NCBI GenBank assembly: GCA_026936335.1
Contig: JAPMXV010000065.1
Location: 1-27,834, forward strand
DNA: 27,834 nt
Direction of reading: 5' to 3'
Source: Mantamonas sphyraenae
Taxonomy: Eukaryota > CRuMs > Mantamonadidae
In this document: piece after piece, positions 18,608-27,740 of the stretch
How the letters are laid out: each line of letters starts with the position of its first letter
Numbering within the stretch: position 1 is the stretch's first letter
Notes under the pieces: model-generated
Database searches by the model: none
The model's input: the letters and a program-made list of their open reading frames with translations, nothing else
What the model was told of the DNA's origin: nothing
Program-made: the position numbers and the translations under genes

Positions 18608-21080
18608 ATGAGTGTGAGTTGGTCGTGTGAGACAAGGGCTGCGAGGGGAGAGAGTCTCGAGCGGAGCGGATCACGGACGACAGCTGACACCCGAGTCGCA
18701 CCTTTTGCGCGCGCCCCGTACGCACAGCACAAGAAGCTATTGCTGAAGAAACTGAAGCAAAAGAGCGGCACGCCGTCTGAGCTGCCGCTGGAATCATCGG
18801 TGGGCTCCAACAGCAGTGATGGCACGCCCACCGCCGACAAGTTGCTGGCCAAGAAACGCGGCTTGTTTTCCCCTGGCCGTGAGTTTGTGTGCGAGGGGAG
18901 CTCTTGCGCGTGCATGCCCATTCCGTGCGAGTCCTGTGTGGCGTGGATGAGGTTACACAGGGCAACGATGTATGCTGGTGCCGTGCGTGCATGCGCATGG
19001 ACCCTGGCCCGCGCCTGGACGGCCCTTTGGCCGTGAAACGGCGCCGTGGTCTGGGCGTGCATTCCGTTTTGGTTCACGGAAAACGCCCCGCGGAACAGAA
19101 ATGTGTGTCGGCCACGGAACACAGAGGATCTAACCCTTGCAACGTACGCCATCGCACAGGATCCATCGCGTCGCCGTCGATGCACTCACCGAAGCTGCGC
19201 GATGACGACGTGAAAGTGGAAGAGGCGACTTTTTCCATTTCCATGGACGGCAACCTGTACAGTGCGCGCTCGAGGGCGCAGGACACGGACGACGACGCAG
19301 ACTCTGTGTCGTCCACCGAGTCGGTGGAGCCCGTGGAGAAGAAGAAGTATTCGTACAGGCAGGCGGCGCTGGAAAACGTGGAGTTGTACTGCTACTGCCG
19401 CAAACCTTATGACGACAAGGTGTTTATGATTGGGTGTGAACAGTGTGACGAATGGTACCACGGCGACTGTGTGGGCATCAGCGCGGCCGAGGCAGAGACG
19501 ATCGAGTCGTACGTGTGTCCCGAGTGCAAAAAGGGCACAAGCAAGAAGCGCAAGCGCAAGGAGGAGGAGGAGAACACATTTGAACTGGTGGAGGTCACGG
19601 GCAGCGATGACCACCACGGGCGCAAGGACAAGAAGAGGAAGAAGGAGAAGAAGGAGAAGCGAGAGAAGAAGAGAAGGAGCGCAGGGAACGGGAGAAGCGT
19701 GAGCAGCGGGAACGCGAACGCAGACGCAGCGAAGAGATGAGGCAGAAGCAAATGGCAGCGGCCACAGCGTCGTCGTCGTCTTCTTCTTCCTCCTCCTCGT
19801 CGTTGTCGGCATCAGCAGCGAGCAAGAAGGAGGGCAAGGAGGTGTCGAAGAACACGGGATCGTCTTTGTCGTCGTCGTCAGCGACGTCGTCATCATCGGC
19901 GGCAGCTGCGGCAGCCATGCGCATTGCCACATCCAAGCCCAGCGTGCGCAACGTGCCCGTGGACACGAACATGAATCTGGAGGAACTGCGGCAGGTGCAG
20001 CCGCAGTATGTGCAATTCAACTACCCGGATCCGCTTGAGCGCGGAACGGCACTGAGGGCCACCAAGGTGGTGGTGCCCACCGTGGAGAGCCAGCAGGCAG
20101 GGCGCAAGTGCGCAGATGAGGACTGCAGCAACCCTGCGCGACGAGGCAGCAAGTACTGCAGCGACTACTGTGGCGTCAAGGTGAACCAAGAGTTTTTGCT
20201 GCACAAACTGGGCAAAAAGGTGCAGGAACAGTGGCAGCAGCGGTCGCAGGAGCTGAAGCAGGAACGCGAGTCGGACCTCTTGAACCAAAAGGGTGCCCCG
20301 GGTCTGTATGAACGTGTGCAGGAGCTGAAGAGCAAGCACGGAAAGGCGTTGGAGCAGCTGGAGAGCACACAAGGTAGGAGCGGCCAGAGCCTGGTGGTGG
20401 TGAAGCCATGAAGGGCAGTTGGGGGGGGGAAGGGGGGGGGGTGAATGAAACTGACATTCAGCGAGTTTGTGATTGTGTGTAGAGCTGTACAAGCAGGTGC
20501 AGACGGCGATCGAGGTGGCAGAAACACTGCAGGTGGGAGACCAGAACGACGAAGGAGAGGCGGGCGAAGGCAGCAGTGGCACGGGTGGCAACAAGCAGAC
20601 CAAAAAGAGAAAGGATCAGCAGCAGCTGCAGTGTGCGCTGTGCCATAGCTGGGTCAACGTGCGCACGCTGGCGGATCACATGACCAAGTGTGTGACACGC
20701 GCAGAAAAGTCGCTGGACGAGTATGCGTTGACACCTGTGATGGTGAACAACCAGGTGGTGCCCAGTGTGTTTTGCGACACACTGGACCCGCGACACGCAA
20801 GTACTGCCGCAAGATGGCGGCGACATGCCCGTACCATCACAAGAAGGGCTCGTTGCGAAGCAATCACCCGGGGGCCATGTGCGCATACCCGTACGCCCTG
20901 TTGGGGCCTGGCGACGACAGCAAGAAGGGCCAGCTGTGTCAGAGCTCCCGCAAGGAGTGCGTGCTGCACGCAGACTGGGAGCGCACGCTATTGGACGAGG
21001 CAATGCAGCGACAGAGAGCCGCACAGTATGAAGTGACCATGCTCAAGTCGCTCATGGACGAGGAGATGTCTGTGCAGTGA
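18608..21080 (+). CDS. CFP1/Spp1-like PHD protein of the Set1/COMPASS complex (two frame breaks)
   Basis: Model: exons 18608-18613, 18728-18878, 19160-20373, 20483-21080. The introns GTGAGT...ACAG (18614-18727 and 18879-19159) and GTAGGA...GTAG (20374-20482) keep phase. The PHD finger, YCYCRKPYDDKVFMIGCEQC through WYHGDC to CPEC, has all C4HC3 ligands. A basic helical region, a serine run, and the CFP1 C-terminal cysteine modules follow (CADEDCSNPARRGSKYCSDY; LQCALCHSW...HMTKC; RKYCRKMAATCPYH; AYPYALLG). CFP1/Spp1 recognises H3K4me3 and guides Set1 methyltransferase. No CpG-binding CXXC finger is present, as in yeast Spp1. One missing base each near 19635-19680 and 20788-20792 breaks the frame; adding both gives 656 residues. 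The two-codon first exon is uncertain. Confidence 0.85.
20421..20441 (+). repeat. G9-AA-G10 tract in the last intron of the CFP1/Spp1-like gene
   Basis: Two guanine runs of nine and ten bases separated by AA lie on the sense strand, 41 nt before the acceptor of a 109-nt intron. Such a run could fold as an RNA G-quadruplex. Another G9 run lies near 22186-22194, and a G10 run at about 24619-24628 sits in an RPS3 intron. Confidence 0.85.
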
Positions 21081-21143
21081 ACGAGACGAAAATGAAATCC
21101 AGGGCACGCAGAGGCGGGGCCACTGGAACGCAAAACCGAACAC

Positions 21144-21683
21144 ATGTCGACCACCGAAGAAACCAAGGCCGCCGAGACCAGCACGGAAGAGGTGCAGGAC
21201 ACGCGCAAGATTTCGCCGCTTGCATGCATTGCAGATGACGTGAAGATTGGACAGGGAACGCGTGTGAGCCCGTTCACGAACCTGTACGGCTGCACAATTG
21301 GCGAGGACTGCATGATTGGCGCCATGGTGGAGATCCAACGAGACGTGACTGTGGGAGACCGCTCGCGAGTTCAGTCGCACACGTTCATGTGCTCTGGCAT
21401 CACGGTGGAGGAGGACGTGTTTATCGGCCACGGCGTGATGTTTGTGAACGACAGGCACCCGACGGTGGAGGCTACGCTGGCCGGCACCTGGACGCAGGAG
21501 GACACGGTGCTGAAGAAGGGCTGCTCCATCGGCACAGGTGCCATCATCTTTGGCGGTCTGACCATCGGCGAGAACGCAGTCATTGGCGCTGGCGCCGTTG
21601 TGCTCAAGAGCGTGGGCGACAACGAAACGGTGGTCGGGGTTCCCGCCCGTCTGGTTGGAGGCAAGAAGAGCGCGGAGGAGTGA
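21144..21683 (+). CDS. Bacterial-type hexapeptide-repeat acyltransferase (WlbB/WbpD-like)
   Basis: Intronless, 179 residues. After a 20-residue hydrophilic leader the protein is a left-handed beta-helix built from hexapeptide repeats: IADDVKIGQGTRVSPFTNLY, CTIGEDCMIGAMVEIQ, RVQSHTFMCSGITVEEDVFI, GHGVMFVNDRHP, SIGTGAIIFGGLTIGENAVI, GAGAVVLKSV, VVGVPARLVGG. This series is typical of bacterial N-acetyltransferases acting on UDP-3-amino-sugars (WbpD/WlbB group) and uses acetyl-CoA; the actual substrate is not deducible. The start follows the CFP1/Spp1-like stop by 63 bp on the same strand. Lack of introns and bacterial-style sequence make horizontal origin plausible, although base composition looks like that of its neighbours. 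Confidence 0.85.
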   Translation: MSTTEETKAAETSTEEVQDTRKISPLACIADDVKIGQGTRVSPFTNLYGCTIGEDCMIGAMVEIQRDVTVGDRSRVQSHTFMCSGITVEEDVFIGHGVMFVNDRHPTVEATLAGTWTQEDTVLKKGCSIGTGAIIFGGLTIGENAVIGAGAVVLKSVGDNETVVGVPARLVGGKKSAEE

Positions 21684-22263
21684 CGACGTCCACTCGGCCG
21701 TCCCATTATCTGTGATGAACACGATCTGGCTCGCAATTGAGCCTTTGCACTGTCTCTACCCCATCTTCTGTGTAGTTGTCAAGGCCCAAAAGGGCTACGC
21801 GTTGTGTTCCTGGAGTAGTGGCGGCGCAAGCCTGATCCAGTGTGCTGCGGGTGCGTATGGAGCGTCATGTTGTTGCAATCTGCATTGCATGGAGTGAATG
21901 TGGTTGTTGGAGTGAAGCGCCACCTGGGAGAGGCAATGGAGAGGCAGGGAACCGTCGCCACGGACACGGTGCGTAGCCGATGCCACTGTGGACGACAGCT
22001 GTGGCCATGGATGTCACCTCGAATGCAACATTGGGTGACAAAGGGAAATCCTCGTTCGGATTCGGAATGATCGCTATGGATAGCAAACTGGGCGCCCAGT
22101 GGGTGTTCTTGGGAGCCGGGTTGCGGGTCTCTCGCACCCAAAACACACACACTCACAGTGAGTGGTGTCGTGGCTCAGAGGGCAGTGGGGGGGGGCGACA
22201 ATGGATTGGGGCGGCATGGGATGTGAGCGTTGACAAGGTGTGCCCGGTTGGAGACAAGACAAC
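21684..22263. other. 580-bp intergenic region
   Basis: No convincing coding frame was found. Visible structures are a hairpin GGCTCGCAATTGAGCC (21728-21743) about 45 nt after the acyltransferase stop, a hairpin GCCCAAAAGGGC (21784-21795), a perfect palindrome CTGGGCGCCCAG (22088-22099), a short CA run (22143-22153) and a G9 run near 22186-22194. The hairpins may mark the 3' end of the upstream gene, and the right part must hold the promoter of the coiled-coil gene. A non-coding RNA cannot be excluded. Confidence 0.4.
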
Positions 22264-23990
22264 ATGGATCTGGAGGAGCTGCTGAGCGGCATTGACGACG
22301 ATGAAGACGGGGACATTGACGAGCAGGCACGCATGCAGTTCCTAAGCGACGTGGTGACGGGCCAGGACAGTGACGAGGAAGCGGTGGAGACGGTCGAGGA
22401 GGAGCCGGCCGACTTGTCGTGGCTCAACGAAGACAAAGTCGGGGCGTCGCCCGTGGTGGCGGCGGTGGACCAACAAGAGGAGGTCACAGAAGCGGAGGAG
22501 GCCGTGGTGGGCGAGGGTGTGGCCGTACCAGTGGAAGTGGAGTGGAGGTGGAGGTGGTGGAGGAGGAGAAGGAGGAGGAGCTGGAAGAGGAGGACAACTC
22601 CCCTGAAGTAGCGACAGATTCTGACGTGAAGGAGGTGAATGAGGTGGAGGTGGCACCCATGTTGCAGCCATTGTATAACCAAGTGATTGCAGCAAGTAGG
22701 GCGTGGGAGGCTGAGCAAGCGAAACAGGAGGAGGCGGCGAGAGAGCTCAAGGAGGAGGCACGGGAGCTGGTTGCGGCAAACGAGGCCTTGCGGAAGCAAT
22801 TGGAAGAGGCAGAGGCGGAGGCGGAGGGAGCGAGGAGAAGGACACAGGAGGTGCAGGATACACTGAACGAGACACGGTGGTGTCTTCTTCAGGCGATGTA
22901 CGAGGCGCCGCTGGAGGTGAAGGCGGTCATTCAGAGCTTCCCGTCAGACTCGCTGGTGAGCAGCCCAAGCAAGGCCAAGGAGAGCAAACTGAAAAAGATG
23001 CTGTCGCGACGAGAGTCGAGTTCTGCGTTGTCCAACATGACAGAGGCGCGCAGCATGCTTCGAGACTACGAGGTGCGTCTGGTGGAAGCGGAGACACAGC
23101 TGAAAACACAGCAGGAAACGATCCAGGACCTGGAACTGCGCTGCGAGACGCTTCAATCGACGGCAGAAATCAACGAACAGGCCAAAGAGTTTATGGATGG
23201 GGAGACGAGCAGGCTTCAGGAGCTGTTGACGCAAACGGAGTCGCAGCGGGAGGAGCTGGAGCGGCGTGCCACGGATCTGCAGGATGCGTTGAACGTGATG
23301 CAGGTTCGTGTGGACAGGCTGGAGCAGGAAAAAGCGACGGTGGTGGAGGAAAGTGTGGACAGACTGGAGTCGACGTCAGCCGAGGCCGAGGCGGCATTGG
23401 AAAAGGTGCAGGCGGAGCTTGCCACGCAGCAGGAGCAGCATGCAAGGGAAACACGGGAACTGAAGGCGCTGACGGAGAAGCAAGGCGCAGCGCTGACAAA
23501 GCTAAAGGGCAAGTTTGACGCGCTGAAGGATCTGTCGCGCAAGTTGGTGGCGGAGAAGGAAGCGGAGAAGGAACAACGAGAGACTCTGGAGTTTGCGCTG
23601 AAGGAGCTGCGTGGCGAGCACCGTGTGCAGGAAGAGAGCACGGAGCAGGCAAACAAGGTGGAGCAGCAGCGAAAGAGGGAACGGTACAGACTGCTGAATG
23701 CAGTGGAGGATCTGGTGAGCAAGTTGGAAGAGACGGAGGAACACCCGGAGCTGGGCAGCTTGGAGGACAGCAGCGACGTGATGAATGTGGTGGTGAAGTG
23801 CACGGCGACCATTGACGGCGTGATGCGAGATGCGCAGCAGATCGACGAGAGCGACGACCTGGATTTTCGGGCCGAGTTTGCCGACATCCGAGAGCAGTTT
23901 GTGTCAAGACTGCTGTGTGAGGGAGGCCTGCGCAAAAAGGTGATTGACCTGCAGATGCAACTGTACGAATTGCAGCGTGCGTTGCAATGA
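22264..23990 (+). CDS. Long coiled-coil protein (one frame break)
   Basis: Starts at 22264 (MDLEELLSGIDDDEDGDIDE). The first frame is acidic and runs into a GTGGAG repeat at 22531-22550, where the reading frame shifts. Adding one base, most simply restoring GTGGAGGTGGAGG, gives 575 residues. From residue about 140 to the end it is almost continuous heptad-rich coiled coil (KQEEAARELKEEARELVAAN, ELRCETLQSTAEINEQ, KDLSRKLVAEKEAEKEQRET), with a conserved-looking C-terminal segment (VEDLVSKLEE, DFRAEFADIREQFVSRLL). A serine-rich phosphorylatable hinge lies mid-protein (SDSLVSSPSKAKE, RRESSSALSN). Golgin, centrosomal or flagellar roles are all possible; I do not recognise the family. It is convergent with RPS3, with 84 bp between the stops. 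Confidence 0.75.
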
Positions 23991-24074
23991 GCAATGAAGC
24001 ACTTTATGCAAAAGTTGTGGTTGATGGTTGTTTTCTTCATTCTTCACTCCTTCCTTCAAGCAGCGAGGGCCAAA

Positions 24075-25335
24075 TTACTGAGGGCCCTGCTTGCCCTGGG
24101 GCTGCTGCTGCTGCTGGGGCTGCTGCTGCTCACGGGGCTTGTCAAACGACTGGCCGTAGGGCTGGTCGATGACGGGCTCGTCCTTGGGCTCGTGGACAAC
24201 AATGGTGTCCGGGATGGGCTTGCTGGGGCCCTGCTTGCCAGTCGGGTCGTGGGGCAGCATGATGCTGACCTTGACACCGAGCACACCCTGGCGCATCATG
24301 ATGTTGCGGATGGCGGTATCGATGTACAGCTGGGCGGGGTGACCGCTCTTGATCATGTAACCGTCCTCAAACTTCATGACCTTGGCACGCTGGGCACGCA
24401 GCTTACCAGTCACAATGACCTCGCAACCCTTGGCGCCAGACTCCATCACGAAGCGCAGCACACCGTAGGCAGCACGGCGCACGGGCAGGCCGCTAATCAG
24501 CTTGAACTTCAGCGACTCGCACTGGGCGATGGCGCACAGACCGCGGTTGGCCACCTTCTCGGCGTACAGCTCGACGGTGCCTGCAGTGTGTGTAGGTGTG
24601 TGAGTGTGTGTGTGTGTTGGGGGGGGGGAAAGGAGCGCAAAAAGGGGCGACGGCACACATGCGATTTTTTGTGTGTGCGAGGTCAGGGAGGACGTACCGT
24701 CAGCGAAGCCGAAACGCTTCTGGATAGCAGAGGAGAGCTCGCGGATGCGGCGGCCCTTCTCGCCCAGGACGTTCTGGGGCTTGGTGGCACGGATGATGAT
24801 CTCGGTGCGGTGCGGGGTCAGGCGAATGCCAAGTCCCGAATAGCCCTCCTCGGCCAGCTCGCGGGTCAGGAACTCGTTGAGCTCGGCGCGGAAGACGCCG
24901 TCGGCGACAAACTGTGCAGGAGAAGACGGGTGGGAGGAGAGACAGCAGGGTGCCATCGTGTGTGTGTGTGTGTGAGACGCGTGGCGAGGCGGCGAGCAGC
25001 ATGCAAAAATGTGGGGCGGTGAAAAAATGCACGGCCACAAGCGGGTTTCGGCTCACACGGTCCGTCAGAGATAAAATTCAACCAAGCCGGCAAGGGTATT
25101 CTCAGCTCACGCCAGAAGACGCGATCGACAGCGCGGATAAAACAAAATCATCATCATTCGAAGGAGCGGTGAGGGCAAAGAGGCGCATGCGCTCGATCGC
25201 GCGATGGGCCACACCGTGTGCCTCGTGCGCGCAGAGAGAGGGGGAGGGGGGAAGGAGTGGGCACAGGGCACACATGTGCATGCGTGCACAACATACCTTG
25301 CGCTTCTTGGAGATGGACTTCTTGGCGGTCGACAT
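24075..25335 (-). CDS. RPS3: 40S ribosomal protein S3 (uS3)
   Basis: Three exons, 25335-25297, 24911-24698 and 24580-24075, give 252 residues. Intron 1 is 385 nt (GTATGT...ACAG, phase 0) and intron 2 is 117 nt (GTACGT...GCAG, phase 1). The start [13 protein letters not shown] joins [15 protein letters not shown]. The KH domain is intact with [20 protein letters not shown] (GxxG loop), then [43 protein letters not shown] and [20 protein letters not shown]. The protein sits at the mRNA entry tunnel of the small subunit. The C-terminus carries a species-specific Q/P-rich tail of about 20 residues. Intron 1 is the longest in the window and may host a snoRNA. It is divergent from UTP18. Confidence 0.97.
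25061..25162 (-). ncRNA. Candidate C/D-box snoRNA in RPS3 intron 1
   Basis: On the sense strand of the intron, box C ATGATGA (25157-25151) and box D CTGA (25068-25065) lie about 80 nt apart. They are flanked by a short terminal stem (TTCG at 25162-25159 with CGGA at 25064-25061, including one G-U pair). An internal CTGA (25105-25102) could be D', with GGTTGAA as a weak C'. Ribosomal protein genes, including vertebrate RPS3 with U15, commonly host C/D snoRNAs. I could not match either guide (GTTGAATTTTATCT before D, CGTCTTCTGGCGTGAG before D') to rRNA from memory, so the call rests on boxes, spacing and context. Confidence 0.42.
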
Positions 25336-25526
25336 TCTTCTCTGTGGTTGGGTTGTTCGGATGGTTGGGACGGCGCCAGGCGAAAGGCAACCGATTCGAC
25401 GGTGGGTTGGGTGCACAGAGTGTGAGGGGAAGTGACATCTGGGATGTTGATGTGTGTGTCGGGGGTTTGGACGATGGAGTGGATTGTTAATGTTGTTGTT
25501 TGGGCTGCGAAGAGTCAGCCAACACG
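25336..25526. promoter_or_regulatory. RPS3/UTP18 divergent promoter
   Basis: 191 bp separate the start codons of a small-subunit ribosomal protein and a small-subunit processome factor. That would allow co-regulation of ribosome synthesis genes. The region contains GTTGGGTTGTTCGG and GGTTGGG repeats near 25348-25415, and no TATA box. No known ribosomal-protein promoter motif was recognised. Confidence 0.5.
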
Positions 25527-27411
25527 ATGGAGGACTTTGTGGCGCTGGGCACGGGCTCGCGCAAGCGCAAACCATCGCGGATGTACACTCTACATGACGA
25601 GGAGGAGGAGCAGGCGCTGACGATGGCATTGTTTGGAGGGGAACAGACAAGCGGGGCCGATCTGGAAGCGCTGGATGAAGAGGAGGCGTGGGTGGAGGCA
25701 GCCGAAGCTGCGGCAGAGGAAAGCTCGTCGTCGGCGGACGAAGACTCTGCGGACGACGACGAGGAGACGGAGGTGGACGACAACGCCCTCTTCTTTGAAG
25801 CCAGAGAGGGAATGGATAGCGAGGATGAGGCGGATGAGGAGGATGATGAGGACGCGCTGCGGCGAAGGCGGATGGCTGCACTGCAGGAAAAGTTCGCGCT
25901 GGTGCCGGCCTGGACGGATTCGGACGATGCCCACACGCAAGTGTCGCTGCAGAGCCAGAGCAAACGGCGCAAGCTGCGCCACGCAGAGGAGGAGGACACA
26001 GTGAGCGGTGAAGTGTACCAACGCAGGCTGAAGGAACAGTAGGTTACGTGTTGCGAAATGGGGAGTGGTGGCGGGGACAAAGTCGACCACGCATGCGTGG
26101 CACTCAAACCCACCCTACCCCCCACCCACCCCCACCCCACATGCACTGACACGTTTGCCACCCTGCACACTTGTCAGGTTCGAACGCTTCAACTCCACCC
26201 CGGAATGGGCCAAGCTGCCCTCGGAACGAGCATACGAAGCGGCACTGAAACGCGAGGCGCTGGGCGAGAACGGATCGTCGTCGTCGTCCTCGTCGTCCTC
26301 GTCGTCAGGACTGGGGCCTTCAGGTATGCAGAGCATTGCAGTGAAAACGTCGAGTGCGCTGCAGTCTGTACTTGCGTCGAGTCAGCGACTGCTGTCGGGG
26401 TTGGGTGGCAAGCGTGCCAAGCTTCGGGATGGACGGATCCGTGCGACACGGGTCAAGGATGGCAATGCGGCGGAGAGGAATGAGAGTGTGGTGACACAGG
26501 TACGATTCCATCCCAATGGCCAAGTGCTGATGACAGCAGGCATGGACAAGCGTGTGCGACTGTTCCACACCGATGGCAAACACAGCACCAAGCTGCAATC
26601 GCTGTACTTTACAGACATGCCTGTGTACAGTGCCCTCTTCTGCGCCGACGGGCGTGAGATTGTCGTCACAGGCAGGCGCAAGCACTTTTACACTTTCGAC
26701 ATGGTGGCCGGGAAGATCCTGCGCGTGCCCGGGATCATTGGACGCAGGGAAAAGTCGTTGGAGAGTGCCAACGTGTCACCCGACGGCACCCTGTTGTCCT
26801 TTCTGGGCAAGAACGGCGCAGTTATTCTGGTGAGCCAAAAGACCAAGCAGTGGGTGGACACGCTGCAGATCACGGGGGATGTGACCTGCGCCGAGTTTAG
26901 CCCCGATTCGCGCTATCTGTACGTCAGTGGCAAGCCAGCCAACGTCAACGTGTGGGATCTGCGTCAAAGGCGCGTTCTGTATTCACATGAGGACAACGGC
27001 GCTCTGCAGGTCAACCGATTGGCCATGAGCCCCGGCAGCGAAAAGTACTATGCCACAGGCAGCGACGACGGCGTCGTCAACGTTTACACACGCAACGAAC
27101 GTGGCGACAGCAGCGACGAAACGGAGCGAGGAGTGCCCGTGCACTCCTTTATGAACCTCACCACGGGTGTGTCCGACGTTCTGTTCAACCACGACGGCCA
27201 ACTGCTGGCCATGGCCAGCAAGGACACAAAGGCTGGCCTGCGCCTTGTGCACACAGGCACCATGAGTGTCTACGAGAACTTTCCAGCCGTCAATGTGCCG
27301 TGTGGGTATGTGACCAGCATGGCCTTTTCACCGACGTCTTCGTACCTGGCCCTTGGCAACGACAAGGGACGAGTCATCACACTCAGGCTGGAAGCCTTTG
27401 CAGGGAATTGA
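25527..27411 (+). CDS. UTP18: U3 snoRNP protein UTP18 (WDR50)
   Basis: Exons 25527-26038 and 26178-27411 give 581 residues; the 139-nt intron (CA|GTAGGT...TCAG|G) is phase 2 and joins YQRRLKEQ to FERFNSTPEWAKL, a family hallmark. The N-terminal third is acidic with basic patches; a short polyserine stretch follows. The rest is a WD40 propeller (VRFHPNGQVLMTAGMDKRVR, FTDMPVYSALFCADGREIVV, NVSPDGTLLSFLGKNGAVI, AEFSPDSRYLYVSGKPANVN, MAFSPTSSYLALGNDKGRVI). UTP18 is part of the UTP-B/U3 small-subunit processome that drives early 18S pre-rRNA cleavage in the nucleolus. The length is close to the human protein. It is the third ribosome-biogenesis gene in this window. Confidence 0.94.
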
Positions 27412-27740
27412 GGGGAATGGCAATGGAAGCAGTGTTGTTGGAGGTGGTCGAAGAGAAAGCTGTTGAGGCGTCGACGTCGTGTCCGGGTTGCGCTTCCGTG
27501 CACAAAGGCACAAAGGATTCGGTGTAAGCGTTGGTGTGTACATAAGGCATGGACGAGGGTAAGTAGGCCGCCTGAGGATGTCGTGCGTGGTCGGAAAACA
27601 CATCCACGGGGCCGCAAAGGCGCGGGTGGTCACAGGCCCGCGTGGCAAGCAAAGAGAGATGAATGCCACGTCATGGCTTTCCTGTGGGGTGTCCATGACG
27701 TGTGTGGAATGGCGTCTGGGGTGTTTTTGGGGTCTGTACA
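27412..27740. other. Intergenic region after UTP18
   Basis: 329 bp with no supported gene. A histone-type 3' element is absent. A GGGGTGTTTTTGGGG sequence lies around 27720. The right part presumably holds the promoter of the next plus-strand gene. Confidence 0.4.

Noticed and set aside
18879-19159. Cysteine-rich reading frames (SCACMPIPCESC and CWCRACMRM) that look like a CXXC zinc finger before the PHD domain
   Set aside because: They lie in two different frames and within a segment bounded by a GTGAGT donor and an ACAG acceptor with matching phase. Splicing it out joins LFSPG to SIASPS cleanly, so it is read as an intron.
21728-21743. Hairpin GGCTCGCAATTGAGCC resembling a canonical histone stem-loop
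   Set aside because: It follows a non-histone gene, the loop does not match the TTTC consensus, and a single 5-6 bp hairpin is expected by chance. The true histone genes carry a different element.
26089-26102. Perfect palindrome CCACGCATGCGTGG in the UTP18 intron
   Set aside because: A single short palindrome with no partner copies and no box elements; most likely chance in GC-rich sequence.
26178-26188. GGTTCGAACGC resembling a tRNA B box
   Set aside because: It sits at the start of UTP18 exon 2 with no A box or acceptor stem around it.
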